Positions 11,845 through 22,151 of a stretch of DNA of 64,000 nt are shown here, piece after piece. The notes under the pieces were generated by a model. That model saw nothing but the letters and a program-made list of their open reading frames with translations. It searched no databases and was not told the origin of the DNA. The position numbers and the translations under genes are program-made. The DNA comes from Panulirus ornatus (Eukaryota; Arthropoda; Malacostraca; Decapoda; Palinuridae). The DNA is taken from assembly GCF_036320965.1 (NCBI RefSeq), contig NC_092225.1, forward strand, positions 80,001,113-80,065,112, given 5' to 3'. Numbering within the stretch: the stretch's first letter is position 1; each line of letters starts with the position of its first letter.

Positions 11845-12035
11845 TAAGTACAACGTCTTTACAGGTGTCCATTTACAGACCAAACTCAAGGGGAGGATGA
11901 ACACCTGGGTGAGGTGTGGGCCGACTGTCGCACCCAGGATTCCAACCCACGCGGGCCCGATCCCGAGCGGGCCTGTGCTGACTCATGGTCAGTAACGCTA
12001 ACTACTACATCACGGAGGCTGACCTGTACAGGTGG
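11845..12035 (-). mobile_element. SINE-B copy (tRNA-derived type), best preserved on this strand
   Basis: On the minus strand: CAGCCTCCGTGATGTAGTAG head with tRNA D-arm-like TAGTAGTTAGCG, then GGTTGGAATCCTGGG (B box with one change), TGCGACAGTCGGCCC, CACCCAGGTGTTCATCCTCC and a GGTCTGTAAATGG near the end. This order matches the plus copy at 38402-38560. The element body is tRNA-derived by inference from the A/B-box spacing. Confidence 0.8.
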
Positions 12036-12047
12036 CCGACCAGGGTA

Positions 12048-12053
12048 TGTACT

Positions 12054-12092
<39 letters not shown>
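12048..12092. repeat. (GT)n microsatellite
   Basis: About 21 GT repeats at the head side of the adjacent SINE-B. Confidence 0.97.
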
Positions 12093-12093
<1 letters not shown>

Positions 12094-12589
12094 ATGCTAA
12101 CAACACAACCCCGTAACATGTATCAATGACATAACTGATAATACTTCAAATTAGGTTTCCACTGGCAACGCAAGCGTCAGTAAAGGACTTACAGCAACAA
12201 CCTAAGCCTCTACAGTGCGCGGGCAGGATCAGCCAGACCTCCCAACACAGTTATATGGACCGGAAAAGCAGGTCAGTTAGACGCAGGAAAGAGCGGCCGC
12301 CGGCCACACTCCCTCCCTCCCTCAACCCAGTTGTTCTGGCTAACCTGGAACCTGCCTCTCCGCATGTCGCGTTTTCTATTTTTTTTTCCCTCCCTTCTGT
12401 ACCGGTACGTCTCGTTTTCTTTCTTTTTTTCGGCAGTTTAGGTGACAGTTTGAGATGTTTTTCTTTTTTTTTTGGGGGGGTTACTGGTAAATTGTGCCAG
12501 TGGTACAACGACAACACGACCAACAAAGAACGACCTTCCACAGCCTGGAACGGCTATATTGACGACCAAACAGAGAACTGAAGACGATT
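12093..12589. other. unassigned sequence with T-rich runs
   Basis: Several poly-T and T/C-rich runs (12380-12400, 12420-12475). Overlapping ORFs of about 100 codons on both strands show no family signal. Confidence 0.5.
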
Positions 12590-13010
12590 ACCAGACGCAA
12601 AACAGACGTTTCCAGACACACACTACCAAACACACAGACACACAAAATACCGCCAGATATACACAGACACTACCAGACAAAACACACAATCAATACCAGA
12701 CACTACCAGACACTATCGGACACAACAGACACAGACTACCAGACACAACAGACACTACCAGACACAGACACCACCAGACACAGATTCTACCAGAGACGAG
12801 CCACGACCACACCCACCCAGAGTATTACGACCACCCAAACCCATCCAGGCACGACCACACACCGCTAGACCAGACACTACCCAGGAGTCACCACCAGACA
12901 CATAATGACCACGACCAAACCCGACCAGACAGACAGTACCAAACATGACCACGACCAGTCATCACCGGACACGACCAACACAAGACTGGAGCACACAGTA
13001 CCAAACACGA
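12590..13010. repeat. degenerate CA-rich repeat, ACCAGACAC words
   Basis: ACCAGACAC, CACGACCA and related 9-12 bp words recur dozens of times without a fixed period. The plus strand is nearly free of G. The 158-codon ORF across it is low complexity. Confidence 0.75.
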
Positions 13011-13933
13011 GTGGCATTACTTGGTGTGAGGTCACACCACACTGGTCCTGTAACACGATAGCAGGTGGGGCCGTGGTTTGGGTGCGGCCATATGATCCTT
13101 CACTGACTGTTATTACCGTCACTTGCTCAACCAGGCTGGCCTGGTGAACCACGCGGTCAGGGCAGTAGGTACTGGCTAGTGCATGACACTGATGGGGAGA
13201 GAGACGATAGCTGTACGCACGACAAGAGGCTGGTCGTCTGTACGTGGGTTGAAATTGGTACCGCTCGTCCGGGCTGGGCGAGCGTACAGGCGGAAGGCGG
13301 CGACCCTGCGTACATACGGCAGGAGCGGCACCTGCATCGTACCCGGAAGTACCACACGTGTGGTGGGTTTCTGTCCTGTGGCCGACACCGCTGCCGGAAG
13401 GAGGGGGGGACGCTCCTGGAAGAGATGGCCAACGTAGACATGACTTGTCCTTCATGTCGTCGTCGTCTGTGGCTAACCCGGGCACGACGATGTCGCCCTC
13501 ATGTGTGGCTACAAATGGGTTCTTCCCGGCGGGTCTGGTGCACCCCCCCCCCCATCTCTAGCGGGTCTGGTCCACACCCATCTCCCCAGCGGGCCTGGCG
13601 CACACCCATTAACCCGGACAGTAAGCAGGTCACCTCTTGCTGTCAAACTTCAAATCATCATGTTATATTCTTGGCGATACACTTGCTTACGCTGACCCCA
13701 CACAACGATGACAGGAATTTTCAACTATTTCTCGTATAATTGTTATTGTGATAACTCTGGAGTTGCCATTTTCTCCGGGTGTCGTCCGCCCCACCTGACG
13801 TGTTACACGCAGAGTGGCAATACTTTCCCTCAACCCCTCGCTGCTCGGGAGAGTATCGACCTGCTGACTGCAGCTGTGTTGCGGAGGCAACAGCAACAGG
13901 TGGTGGTGGTGGTGGTGGTAGGTCCCTCACATT
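13011..13933. other. GC-richer unassigned stretch with overlapping ORFs
   Basis: Frames of 186 (plus, 13179-13739) and 202 (minus, 12877-13485) codons overlap each other on opposite strands; neither carries a recognisable domain. A (CACCAG...GCGGGTCTGG) short repeat occurs at 13535-13605 and a (GGT)n at 13900-13918. I do not call a gene here. Confidence 0.45.
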
Positions 13934-14673
13934 CTACGTCCCAGGCCACACAGGGAAAGCCTGAGGGACATGATGGTCACCCGTTCTTTACAACCTTCCA
14001 CCAAGGCTGTGTGGCGGCCTGTGCTGCAGCCATGACTGCTGTGGGAAGTACACACAGACACTCAGGCTGTGTCGCCCCTCACCTCTGTGCCACCTCTGCC
14101 TCGCACAACTTAAATGTTCTACTCTCCGGGGAAGTGAAGATGGATTCTTAGTACATAAAACATTAGCACGAGGTATGTACATGTGTTGGCAGCTGGAGAC
14201 CAGAGTTTCTTTACTCAGTCGAGCCTGTTGCCTCAACCCCGGGGGGCGGCTACCTCAACCCCAGGGGCGGCTGCCTCAACCCCAGGGGCGGCTGCCTCAA
14301 CAACTACGTCCCAGGCCACACAGGGAAAGCCTGAGGGACATGATGGTCACCCGTTCTTTACAACCTTCCACCAAGGCTGTGTGGCGGCCTGTGCTGCAGC
14401 CATGACTGCTGTGGGAAGTACACACAGACACTCAGGCTGTGTCGCCCCTCACCTCTGTGCCACCTCTGCCTCGCACAACTTAAATGTTCTACTCTCCGGG
14501 GAAGTGAAGATGGATTCTTAGTACATAAAACATTAGCACGAGGTATGTACATGTGTTGGCAGCTGGAGACCAGAGTTTCTTTACTCAGTCGAGCCTGTTG
14601 CCTCAACCCCGGGGGGCGGCTACCTCAACCCCAGGGGCGGCTGCCTCAACCCCAGGGGCGGCTGCCTCAACCC
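13934..14673. repeat. 370-bp tandem duplication (two near-identical copies)
   Basis: Unit 1 is 13934-14303 and unit 2 is 14304-14673, both starting CTACGTCCCAGGCCACACAG. The offset of 370 bp is constant; identical ORF shadows of 82 codons repeat at exactly this offset. The right end of each unit holds a 21-bp sub-repeat (AACCCCAGGGGCGGCT core), with one extra unit in copy 2. Confidence 0.95.
14226..14300. repeat. 21-bp sub-repeat in duplication copy 1
   Basis: Three units with CTCAACCCCAGGGGCGGC; the first has CGGGGGGCGG instead. Confidence 0.9.
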
Positions 14674-14692
14674 CAGGGGCGGCTGCCTCACT
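14596..14692. repeat. 21-bp sub-repeat in duplication copy 2
   Basis: Four units plus a partial, one more than in copy 1, so copy number changed after or during the duplication. Confidence 0.9.
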
Positions 14693-15295
14693 CCTTCAAA
14701 CTTCTCCAGTATTTTAGCAGATGCGGCACCATAACAAGTCCAACAAAGAGGAACGTTGTGCAGAGTCTCGGTGACACAGTTCCCGGACGAACCTTCAGTG
14801 TTGTACTCGATGAACCTGAGGCCAGAGGTCGTCCAGGTGGAGTGGGTGTGTCACAGAGAGGGGAGGGAAACTGAACTCATGTATATAACACAACCTAGTT
14901 CAGTCTCGGATCCATCCTGACACAGATAGTTGTACTATACGTACCATCAGGGTCAGGGAGGAGAGAGCCCGGATGTTGCTGACCTCCAGCTGACACTGAG
15001 GCTATATCATCTTGGGAAGATCACTGTAAATCAGACTTGCTGCCTAGGGGAGAGGCAAGACTGCGCGAGACACCTGGTAAGGCTGTCGATGTGTGTGTCA
15101 AGGCGCGAGAAACGGAAGGAAGAGCAAGAGCTGTGGTAATGTTGACGCCAAGCGACACCCGACAACAAATGTATGTTTCACACAGGTGTCTTATGAGATC
15201 CCAGGTGGAGGAGGCAGAAGAAAATTCCTGATGGTTCATGACGAGATTATCTACAGAAGGACGATTAAAGTGTTCTGTGTTCCGAACCCATATAG
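14693..15295. other. unassigned sequence
   Basis: Short overlapping ORFs on both strands (60-109 codons) without motifs. No repeat structure seen until about 15296. Confidence 0.45.
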
Positions 15296-15860
15296 AGATG
15301 GAGACATGACAGTGAAGGCGAAGGCTCCTCTCCATCCACCATTATAGATGGAGACAGGACAGTAAAGCCGAAGGCTGATCACCAACCACCACTACAGATG
15401 GAGAGAGGACATTAAAGTTGAAGGCTCCTGCCCACCTACCACTAAAGATGGAGACAATATTAAGCAGAAAGCTACTCCCTATCCACCACTACAGGTGGAA
15501 ACAGGACATTAAAGCAGATGGCTCCACCCAACACTATAAACGGAGACAGGACATTAAAGTAGATGGCTCCTCCCAACCCACTACTATAAATGGAGACAGG
15601 ACATTAAAGTAGAAGGCTCCTCCCATCTCACCAATATAACTGAAGACAGGACATTAAAAGTAGAATGCTGCTCCCATTCCAGCAATATAAATGAAGACAG
15701 GATATTAAAGTACAAAGCTCCTTACAACCCACCACTATAAATGGAGACAGGACATTAAAGTATAAGGCTCCTCCTAACCCACCCATTTAAAAGGGGACAG
15801 GACATTAAAGTTCAAGGCTCCTTACAACCCACCACTACAGGTGGATGCAGGACTTTGGTA
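15296..15860. repeat. ~55-bp degenerate minisatellite
   Basis: About ten units of the form GGAGACAGGACATTAAAG, then GGCTCCTCCCAACCCACC, then ACTATAAATG. Units diverge by 10-25 percent by eye. The 3' flank (15880-15925: CCTTCCGGTATATCAGCCGA) and one unit recur at 23450-23525. Confidence 0.85.
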
Positions 15861-16269
15861 AAGCAGACGGCGCCTCCCAACCAACCATTCCTTCCGGTAT
15901 ATCAGCCGAGAGTAAGACAACTATAAAGGAACAACTTGTAATATACAGAAAATGTACTTCCATGGAAATACTACGGGAAAGCACTAGTGAAAAAATGTTT
16001 TCCTCTAATTTCATCGCCGAGTATCCTAAGGAGGAAGTCTTTCTGGCTCTTACAACATAAAAGAAAGAAAAAAAATGATCATCTTGAATCATATCAAAAT
16101 TATTAGTTTGAAAACGCCACTGCGCTTCAAAAGGCGACGCTTGTTTACGCAAGGTACAGCTGGACTCCACCATCCCAGGAGAGAACCTTCATCCCATGAA
16201 ATCCCAGGCCATACGTGTTCTACCCCCTGTACCCCGACCATGGGAACCGCAAGTTAACTGATAAAACTT
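15861..16269. other. unassigned, contains overlapping ORFs
   Basis: A 112-codon minus ORF (15835-16173) and short plus ORFs overlap with no recognised domain. Not called as a gene. Confidence 0.4.
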
Positions 16270-16975
16270 TGATATTTCCAAGCAGCGCCGTACGATATCT
16301 CTAATAACTCGCATCCAGTGCGTACGATAACTGTTCGTTCTATAATCTTAATCAACAGCTGATCGATGAGTTAATAGTTTCCATCTGATTACTTCGTATT
16401 TTGTGTTCAGTAAAGCGTGAACACGATTACCTTACTTCTCGTATACGATTACATTTAACCTCTCTCACATGGTAATTTGATCTTTGACGAGGTAATTCAC
16501 TCTGTCATGCACGATTAACCCGTCTTTTATTGTGAGACAACATAACTGTTTGTGCATACTGAGCTCATCATTTGATAATAGCAAATTCTAATGAACACAA
16601 TAATTCGACGCTTAACGAACGATACTTTAATAACAAAGACTTTAGTTCAGGATCACCTCATGTACGTGACAATGATTATTGAGAGATCATAGTGTATTTG
16701 TCACAATTCATTTTTACTAAGTACGTTACTTTCACTTTTGTCTGCGTACGATAACCTCATTTTCTACGTTCAATAACTTTACTCTTCTATGTACGATGAA
16801 TTGATGATTTCTATTTACGATAACTTCACTTTTCTACGTACAGTACTTCATATTGTTTATACGATAACTTAAATTTTCTTTGCACGGTAACTTCCTATTT
16901 ATAATGTACGATAACTCCACTTTTCTATGTATGGTACTTCATTCTTTTCAGGTACGATAACTCTACCTCCCCTCC
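16270..16975. repeat. degenerate repeat with GTACGATAACTTCAC motif
   Basis: GTACGATAACT, TACGATAACTTCACTTTTCT and diverged forms recur every 30-45 bp, becoming clearer toward 16975. The same motif appears at 45680-45760. Confidence 0.6.
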
Positions 16976-17464
16976 CCACATGCCTGCTCCAAGTGTAACG
17001 ATTCAATATGAGAGGCCAGCGATGGTGGCCACATTCCAGTGTGTGTTCCACGGTCTGCTGGGTGAGCAACAAGCTCTTAAATACAGTGTGGTCAGGTCGA
17101 GTCTGTGACTCAAGCGTGTGACACTTGTCTACAAGTCCATCTCAAGGCTGCCCGTTACTAGTCTCTCCTACAAAGATGATCTACAGTACACATGTTCAAA
17201 GTTCTTTAACCTCTGGCGTCTGTTTCCTTCGCAAGTTTATATTGTAATACAGAAAATGAGAAGATATTTGCTGCTGTGAATACTTCTCTCATGATTTTAG
17301 TTTTTTTTGCAAGCGCACACAACGGAGTGGATTATGAAAAAATTAGATGAAGAAAAAGGCGAAATTTACTCAATTACACTGAAGAACTCTTCATGTTTGT
17401 CGCTGATGTTATCTAAATTTACGCATTAATTTTAATGCACTATATTTGAATCGTTGTCATAAAG

Positions 17465-17467
<3 letters not shown>
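16976..17467. other. unassigned sequence
   Basis: No ORF, element or repeat recognised. Confidence 0.5.

Positions 17468-17522
<55 letters not shown>
17468..17522. repeat. (AT)n microsatellite at LINE 3' end
   Basis: About 27 AT repeats followed by the T-run 17523-17553, which is the poly(A) of the minus-strand LINE copy. Confidence 0.97.
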
Positions 17523-17557
<35 letters not shown>

Positions 17558-17983
17558 CTTTGTCGCTGTCTCCCGCGTTTGCGAGGTAGCGCAAGGAAAC
17601 AGACGAAAGAAATGGCCCAACCCCCCCCCATACACATGTACATACACACGTCCACACACGCAAATATACATATCTACACAGCTTTCCATGGTTTACCCCA
17701 GACGCTTCACATGCCTTGATTCAATCCACTGACAGCACGTCAACCCCTGTATACCACAACGCTCCAATTCACTCTATTCCTTGCCCTCCTTTCACCCTCC
17801 TGCATGTTCAGGCCCCGATCACACAAAATCTTTTTCACTCCATCTTTCCACCTCCAATTTGGTCTCCCTCTTCTCCTCGTTCCCTCCACCTCCGACACAT
17901 ATATCCTCTTGGTCAATCTTTCCTCACTCATTCTCTCCATGTGCCCAAACCATTTCAAAACACCCTCTTCTGCTCTCTCAACC

Positions 17984-17990
<7 letters not shown>
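17523..17990 (-). mobile_element. 5'-truncated copy of the RTE-like LINE
   Basis: Minus strand: the last about 83 codons of the LINE ORF (from VVERAEEGVLKWFGHM to NRVNWS) and the 3' UTR and poly(A). It differs from the intact copy at 38827-39250 by only a few bases over about 430 bp, so it is young. It breaks at its 5' side directly against an (AT)n array, and an (AT)n also follows its poly(A). Confidence 0.92.

Positions 17991-18077
<87 letters not shown>
17991..18077. repeat. (AT)n microsatellite between LINE and SINE-A
   Basis: Long AT array with two CATA interruptions, bordered by the LINE 5' break and the 3' tail of a minus-strand SINE-A. Confidence 0.97.
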
Positions 18078-18080
<3 letters not shown>

Positions 18081-18196
18081 TTTTATACTAATCGCCATTT
18101 CCCGCGTTAGCGAGGTAGCGTTCAGAGCAGAGGACTGAGCCTTTGAGGGAAATCCTCATTTGGCCCCCTTCTCTGTTCCATCTTCTGGAAAATTTG
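18078..18196 (-). mobile_element. SINE-A, 5'-truncated copy
   Basis: Contains the complement of the CTACCTCGCTAACGCGGGAA tail and the GAACAGAGAAGGGGGCCA block, but stops at TTTTCCAGAAGATGG. The head half is absent, as expected of incomplete reverse transcription. Confidence 0.85.
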
Positions 18197-19614
18197 ACAA
18201 ATGACTTGATAGTGTACATCATAAACCACCAGGCCATTAGTCTGAGTCATTATCATCACAAACGATAATAGTTTAACGCATTTAAAGATGAATGATATTT
18301 TCTGGAATAGTTATTTTGCTGGGCTTCAGAGATCATGCGCTGAAGACATAGCTAAACACACGGCAGAAAAACGAAAGATCTTGTGCACAATGATGATAAA
18401 CAGACGACAAATTGTCGACATGAAAATATCGTACGCCAAAAACAAAGTTGTCGACGAGGAGCAGATTATGAACTGGAGTAGAAGTTGTCGTAAACAAAAA
18501 ATGAAACATTCACTAGTAAACCATCCATACCATACATCATTTCTTTGTTTCGTTACTGTAACGTTACTAGATTATACTAATTTCAATCATTAGAAAAGTT
18601 ACACTTAAAATATCAGTAATGAATTGTACGTTTGGAAGAGAAACACTGCATCCCGTGTAAGTCCCTCATACTGTAACCATTATGTATGACTGTGATTTGT
18701 TAAACTTACATAAATCTTTAGAATAAACTTTTTAACAATTTCAGTTGTTTGTAAGAATGTTCAAACGCTTACATGAGCGGAAGGATGCGCTGAAATACCC
18801 TCCTGGTGGCAACACTCGCCATCTGGATGGTCTGATGTATGATAACATCCTCTAAATGGCGGGATAAAAACTTAATGGCCGCCACTCGCATGAAAGTACC
18901 TTGAATGGCCGGATGCCTATAATACCTCCGAGTTGCCATCCATATAAACACGCTTGAGTAGCTGGTTTTCTAAACGTTAACAAGCCAAAGCTTAAGAACA
19001 TGTCTTTGAATCCTAGAGCTAACCACCTAAATTTCGCGCTCTATATTTTTTTAATTCAAAATGGAGAGGTTATCCAGCAGCTGTCACCACATGATCCGTA
19101 TAACAGGCGAGAGATTCGACCCCATATGTTACACTCAAACAACCATTATTCACACGAAAATGCTGCTTCCCTTGGCTTATAGACGAGTTACTTAGCCTGT
19201 CAATTCACCCATCCAAAATGCTTCTCTGATTCTCCCTCCAGCTGAGCCAGGGGATGGGCATCGCCGTGTCTCTGCCTTGTAACGATTCACACACGATCAC
19301 AAACTACTGTGAAAGTCGTGAAGGAATCTCTCCCACGGAGCATTGTATCGGAACTCTGTGTGGCAGGCAGGTGGTGATTCGTGTGTGTGTGTGTGTGTGT
19401 GTGTCTGTGTAAACCAATGTTATGTTCTCATGTTCTGCACGCGCGTTTGTTTACCTGCAGACTCATTAGCAAGCGTATCTGTATAAATGTTGACACAACT
19501 GTTCGAAAGTGAGTGTTTACATGTATGTACCTTAATTCTCTCTCTCTCGTGTTTATATAAACGTGTGGCCATTCAGTTGAGGATGTAAGCGAATGAAGCA
19601 ATCTTCGTTTGTTC
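18197..19614. other. unassigned AT-rich sequence
   Basis: A 101-codon plus ORF (18288-18593) is lysine-rich with no known domain. Words such as GAATGGCCGGATGCC recur loosely at 18780-18950. A (GT)n lies at 19381-19404. No gene is called. Confidence 0.45.
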
Positions 19615-19655
19615 CTGCCGCTAAGTAGCTGATGTAGTTGATGCGGGAAACGGCA

Positions 19656-19660
<5 letters not shown>
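19615..19660 (+). mobile_element. SINE-A-like tail relic
   Basis: CTGCCGCTAAGTAGCTGATG followed by GATGCGGGAAACGGCAA, resembling the SINE-A/LINE tail (CGCTACCTCGCTAACGCGGG), then directly an (AT)n array. Confidence 0.5.

Positions 19661-19724
<64 letters not shown>
19661..19724. repeat. (AT)n microsatellite
   Basis: About 32 AT repeats. Confidence 0.97.
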
Positions 19725-19730
<6 letters not shown>

Positions 19731-19799
19731 CTGATTATACAGCCCGAGGACCCCCATACTCAGGAGGCTCTTGAAACTTTAAAGCTGCGCTACATTCAG

Positions 19800-20394
19800 T
19801 AGCAGGGATGGAATGGATTCCACTCTATCCCTTGCACGCCCTGCAACCTCCTACATGTTTAAGTCCCTAATAAAAAGCATTTTTTCTCTCCATCCTTCTA
19901 CCTCCTCCTCAGTTTCCCCTTTGCCTTGCTCCCCTTACTTTACGGCAAGTGTACATTAATAATCATCTCCACATGTTAAAATCATTTCTGCACCCCTTCT
20001 TCTGCTCTCTCAACTGCATTCTTCTTTACACCTCTCTCTTAACCAATCATTACTTGATCACCCCTCCTCCACATATATGGTCCTTAAACATTTCATTTCC
20101 TACACATTTCCTCAGGTTCCTTACTGTGACCAGGATCTACGCCCCCTCACCCACCCTATGGCTCATTTCAGCTTCCATTCGCTGCCATGTCCACACTCAA
20201 ATCTAAAACACTCCACTTCATTCAAGTTCTCTCCATTCAAAATCACACTCCATCTAACCTGTCTCTTCCCACGGTATACAGAAGCTGTCGCATTCACCTC
20301 CTTCACTAACCCATTCATGTCTGGAATAAACAGACTTGGTGACATCGCACACCCCTGCCGCAGATCCACCCTCATCTGGAAACACTCCTCCTCC

Positions 20395-20434
<40 letters not shown>

Positions 20435-20555
20435 TACCTTGGAAAAAAAATTCGCTCTATTTCTAGTAGCTTTCCTCTCACACAATATACTCACGTATCG
20501 CATTTCCATCAACCCCGTCACACGCTTTCTTCAGATCGATATACACACATCAAAC
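19800..20555 (-). pseudogene. older RTE-like LINE fragment, decayed
   Basis: Minus-strand frames give FQMRVDLRQGCAMSPSLF (RT motif B; GLRQGCVMSPWLF in the intact copy) and VRWSVILNGENLNEVECFR (VNWEVSLNGEKLEEVKCFR in the intact copy). Many substitutions, internal deletions (the FADD region is missing) and a (CA)n at 20398-20429. The 20480-20555 segment still matches the motif A side. Confidence 0.8.
20398..20429. repeat. (CA)n inside the old LINE fragment
   Basis: About 15 CA repeats. Confidence 0.95.
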
Positions 20556-20912
20556 GATATCAGACCAGAAAACAATGGAGGCACGAAGACTAACAAGTAC
20601 GTTAGTGTACGAAGTTTCCGGGCGAGGAGTAGGAGAGGAGAGTGGGGGGGAAGGGTCTCGTATCTCCCCTGCGGAGCGCGGGAGAGGCAATGTTGCCAAT
20701 CACGGCCGGATGCCAGACACTATCATGGTTCTCACCGTCATTACGGCTCTATTTCCCAACTTATAACGTCGATCTCTTACTTTCCCAGTGCTAATATTGC
20801 AAGCTTTCTCCGTGCTGATGGCTCGTGACCTGCGTCTCCCTGGTAATACCCCTATTACATCACTGAAAGTAGCTCAGTAATTTTTAGCAACTAATTGTTG
20901 ACGAATGAAGCA

Positions 20913-20915
<3 letters not shown>
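20556..20915. other. unassigned sequence
   Basis: A 63-codon ORF at 20575-20766 lacks any motif. Nothing else seen. Confidence 0.45.
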
Positions 20916-20972
<57 letters not shown>

Positions 20973-20997
20973 TATTTATCTAATCTATTTATTTATT

Positions 20998-21074
<77 letters not shown>
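20916..21074. repeat. compound microsatellite (AT)n-(TTTA)n-(GATA)n-(GA)n
   Basis: AT array to 20968, then TTATTTAT words, then about ten GATA units (21000-21037), then about 18 GA units. Confidence 0.95.
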
Positions 21075-21079
<5 letters not shown>

Positions 21080-21149
21080 AGGAAAGAATGGCCATTGTAT
21101 CTTTTGGGTATCGTAGCGGGCGAGTGAGACAGGCAGAATTAGATGAGAG

Positions 21150-21252
21150 CTAGTCATCCTCCCCTTGGCTCCTTCCTATGTTCCTTCTTTTAGAAGGAAC
21201 ATAGGAAGGAGCCAAGCGAAGATATTTTCCCGAGAGTCAGTCATCTGTTCCT
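21150..21252 (+). mobile_element. SINE-A remnant containing a perfect palindrome
   Basis: AGGAGCCAAGCGAAGATATT, GAGAGTCAGTCATCTGTTCC match the 3' half of SINE-A in diverged form. The left part has become the inverted complement of itself (see the hairpin feature). Confidence 0.65.
21164..21216. repeat. perfect 25-bp inverted repeat, 3-nt loop
   Basis: Left arm 21164-21188 (CTTGGCTCCTTCC...) is the exact complement of right arm 21192-21216, with TTT between. It could form a hairpin as DNA or RNA. Confidence 0.95.
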
Positions 21253-21354
21253 GGCGATATCAGACCCCCCCCCCCCTGCAGGAGGTCCTCATCACTCATC
21301 ACACCGATCACGTCATCCACGTACCTACCCACAGTATGTCTCACGGCTTGGCTT

Positions 21355-21470
21355 CTCAACCAGAAGGACGTGGATGACATTTTCGTGGCTGTGAGGAACG
21401 AAGACCACATGAGGAAGTTCAAGAGAACTATGGAGACTAGATATGTGTTAAATTTTGCATTTGAACTTAG
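21355..21470 (+). pseudogene. Penelope-like element RT fragment
   Basis: The frame reads VDDIFVAVRNEDHMRKFK then ETRYVLNFAFEL. This fits the catalytic motif C (YVDD with following acidic/basic helix) of Penelope-like reverse transcriptases as I know them. On the opposite strand just before it (21265-21340) another frame reads TVGRYVDDVIGVMSDED, so two inverted YVDD-bearing pieces seem to meet here (inverted words GTCATCCACGT and ACGTGGATGAC). Only scraps remain; no GIY-YIG endonuclease seen. Confidence 0.55.
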
Positions 21471-21489
21471 CATCCAAGATTGGCAACAA

Positions 21490-21670
21490 GCGTATCATAA
21501 ACTTATGATGTGGACAAGAATGGGAACTGTTTACAACTTTTATCAACAAAAAAGCTATCTAATTTGTAACATTACTATTAGTGTATGTTTAAACAAATTG
21601 GATAGCTTTATTGTTGATAAAATTGGTAAACAGTTCCCATTCTTGTCCACATGATAAATTTATGATACGC
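21490..21670. repeat. 78-bp inverted repeat (foldback), 25-bp spacer
   Basis: Arms 21490-21567 and 21593-21670 are complementary at 72 of 78 positions by hand alignment. Both begin (reading inward) with GCGTATCATAAA and end AATTTGT. The block lies between the Penelope-like RT scrap and a hammerhead-like motif. Confidence 0.9.
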
Positions 21671-21760
21671 ATGTGCGTCTTGGACGCACCCGATCTCCAT
21701 TCGGGTAGTCACTTGTTTACCAAATGGCGGCCTAGCTACGTTATATTTCTTTCTTGCGTC

Positions 21761-21801
21761 TCCCCTGAGGATGTGATTATTACACGAAAGTGCACTTGGG
21801 A
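21761..21801 (+). ncRNA. hammerhead ribozyme-like motif (minimal type I)
   Basis: Helix I: TCCC 21761-21764 pairs with GGGA 21798-21801. Core CTGAGGA is 21765-21771. Helix II: GTG 21773-21775 with CAC 21783-21785, leaving U21772 unpaired. Then GAAA 21786-21789. Helix III is short: A21789 with T21796 and G21790 with C21795. T21797 would be the H17 cleavage position. Penelope-like elements are known to carry such minimal hammerheads in their terminal repeats, and a Penelope-like RT scrap lies 300 bp upstream on the same strand. The short helix II and extra U leave activity uncertain. Confidence 0.55.
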
Positions 21802-21835
21802 ACTTATCGTGTTTCATTTCCCCGTGGACTCATAG

Positions 21836-21837
<2 letters not shown>

Positions 21838-21901
<64 letters not shown>
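21838..21901. repeat. (AT)n microsatellite
   Basis: About 31 AT repeats between the hammerhead-like block and the SINE-A head. Confidence 0.97.
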
Positions 21902-21904
<3 letters not shown>

Positions 21905-22151
21905 CCCTGGGGATAGGGGAGAAAGAATACTTCCCACGTATTCCCTGCGTGTCGTAGAAGGCGACTAAAAGGGGAGGGAGCGGGGGGCTGGAAATCCTCC
22001 CCTCTCGCTTTTTTTTTTTTTAATTTTCCAAAAGAGGGAACAGAGAAGGGGGCCAGGTGAGGATATTCCCTCAAAGGCCCAGTCCTCTGTTCTCAACGCT
22101 ACCTCGCTAATGCGGGAAATGGCGAATAGTATGAAAGAAAAAGAAATATAC

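Noticed and set aside
12877..13485. A 202-codon minus ORF
   Set aside because: Overlaps long plus-strand ORFs and a low-complexity CA tract; no family signal.
17740..18138. ORFs with IYIYIY tracts here and at other AT arrays
   Set aside because: Translations of (AT)n microsatellites.
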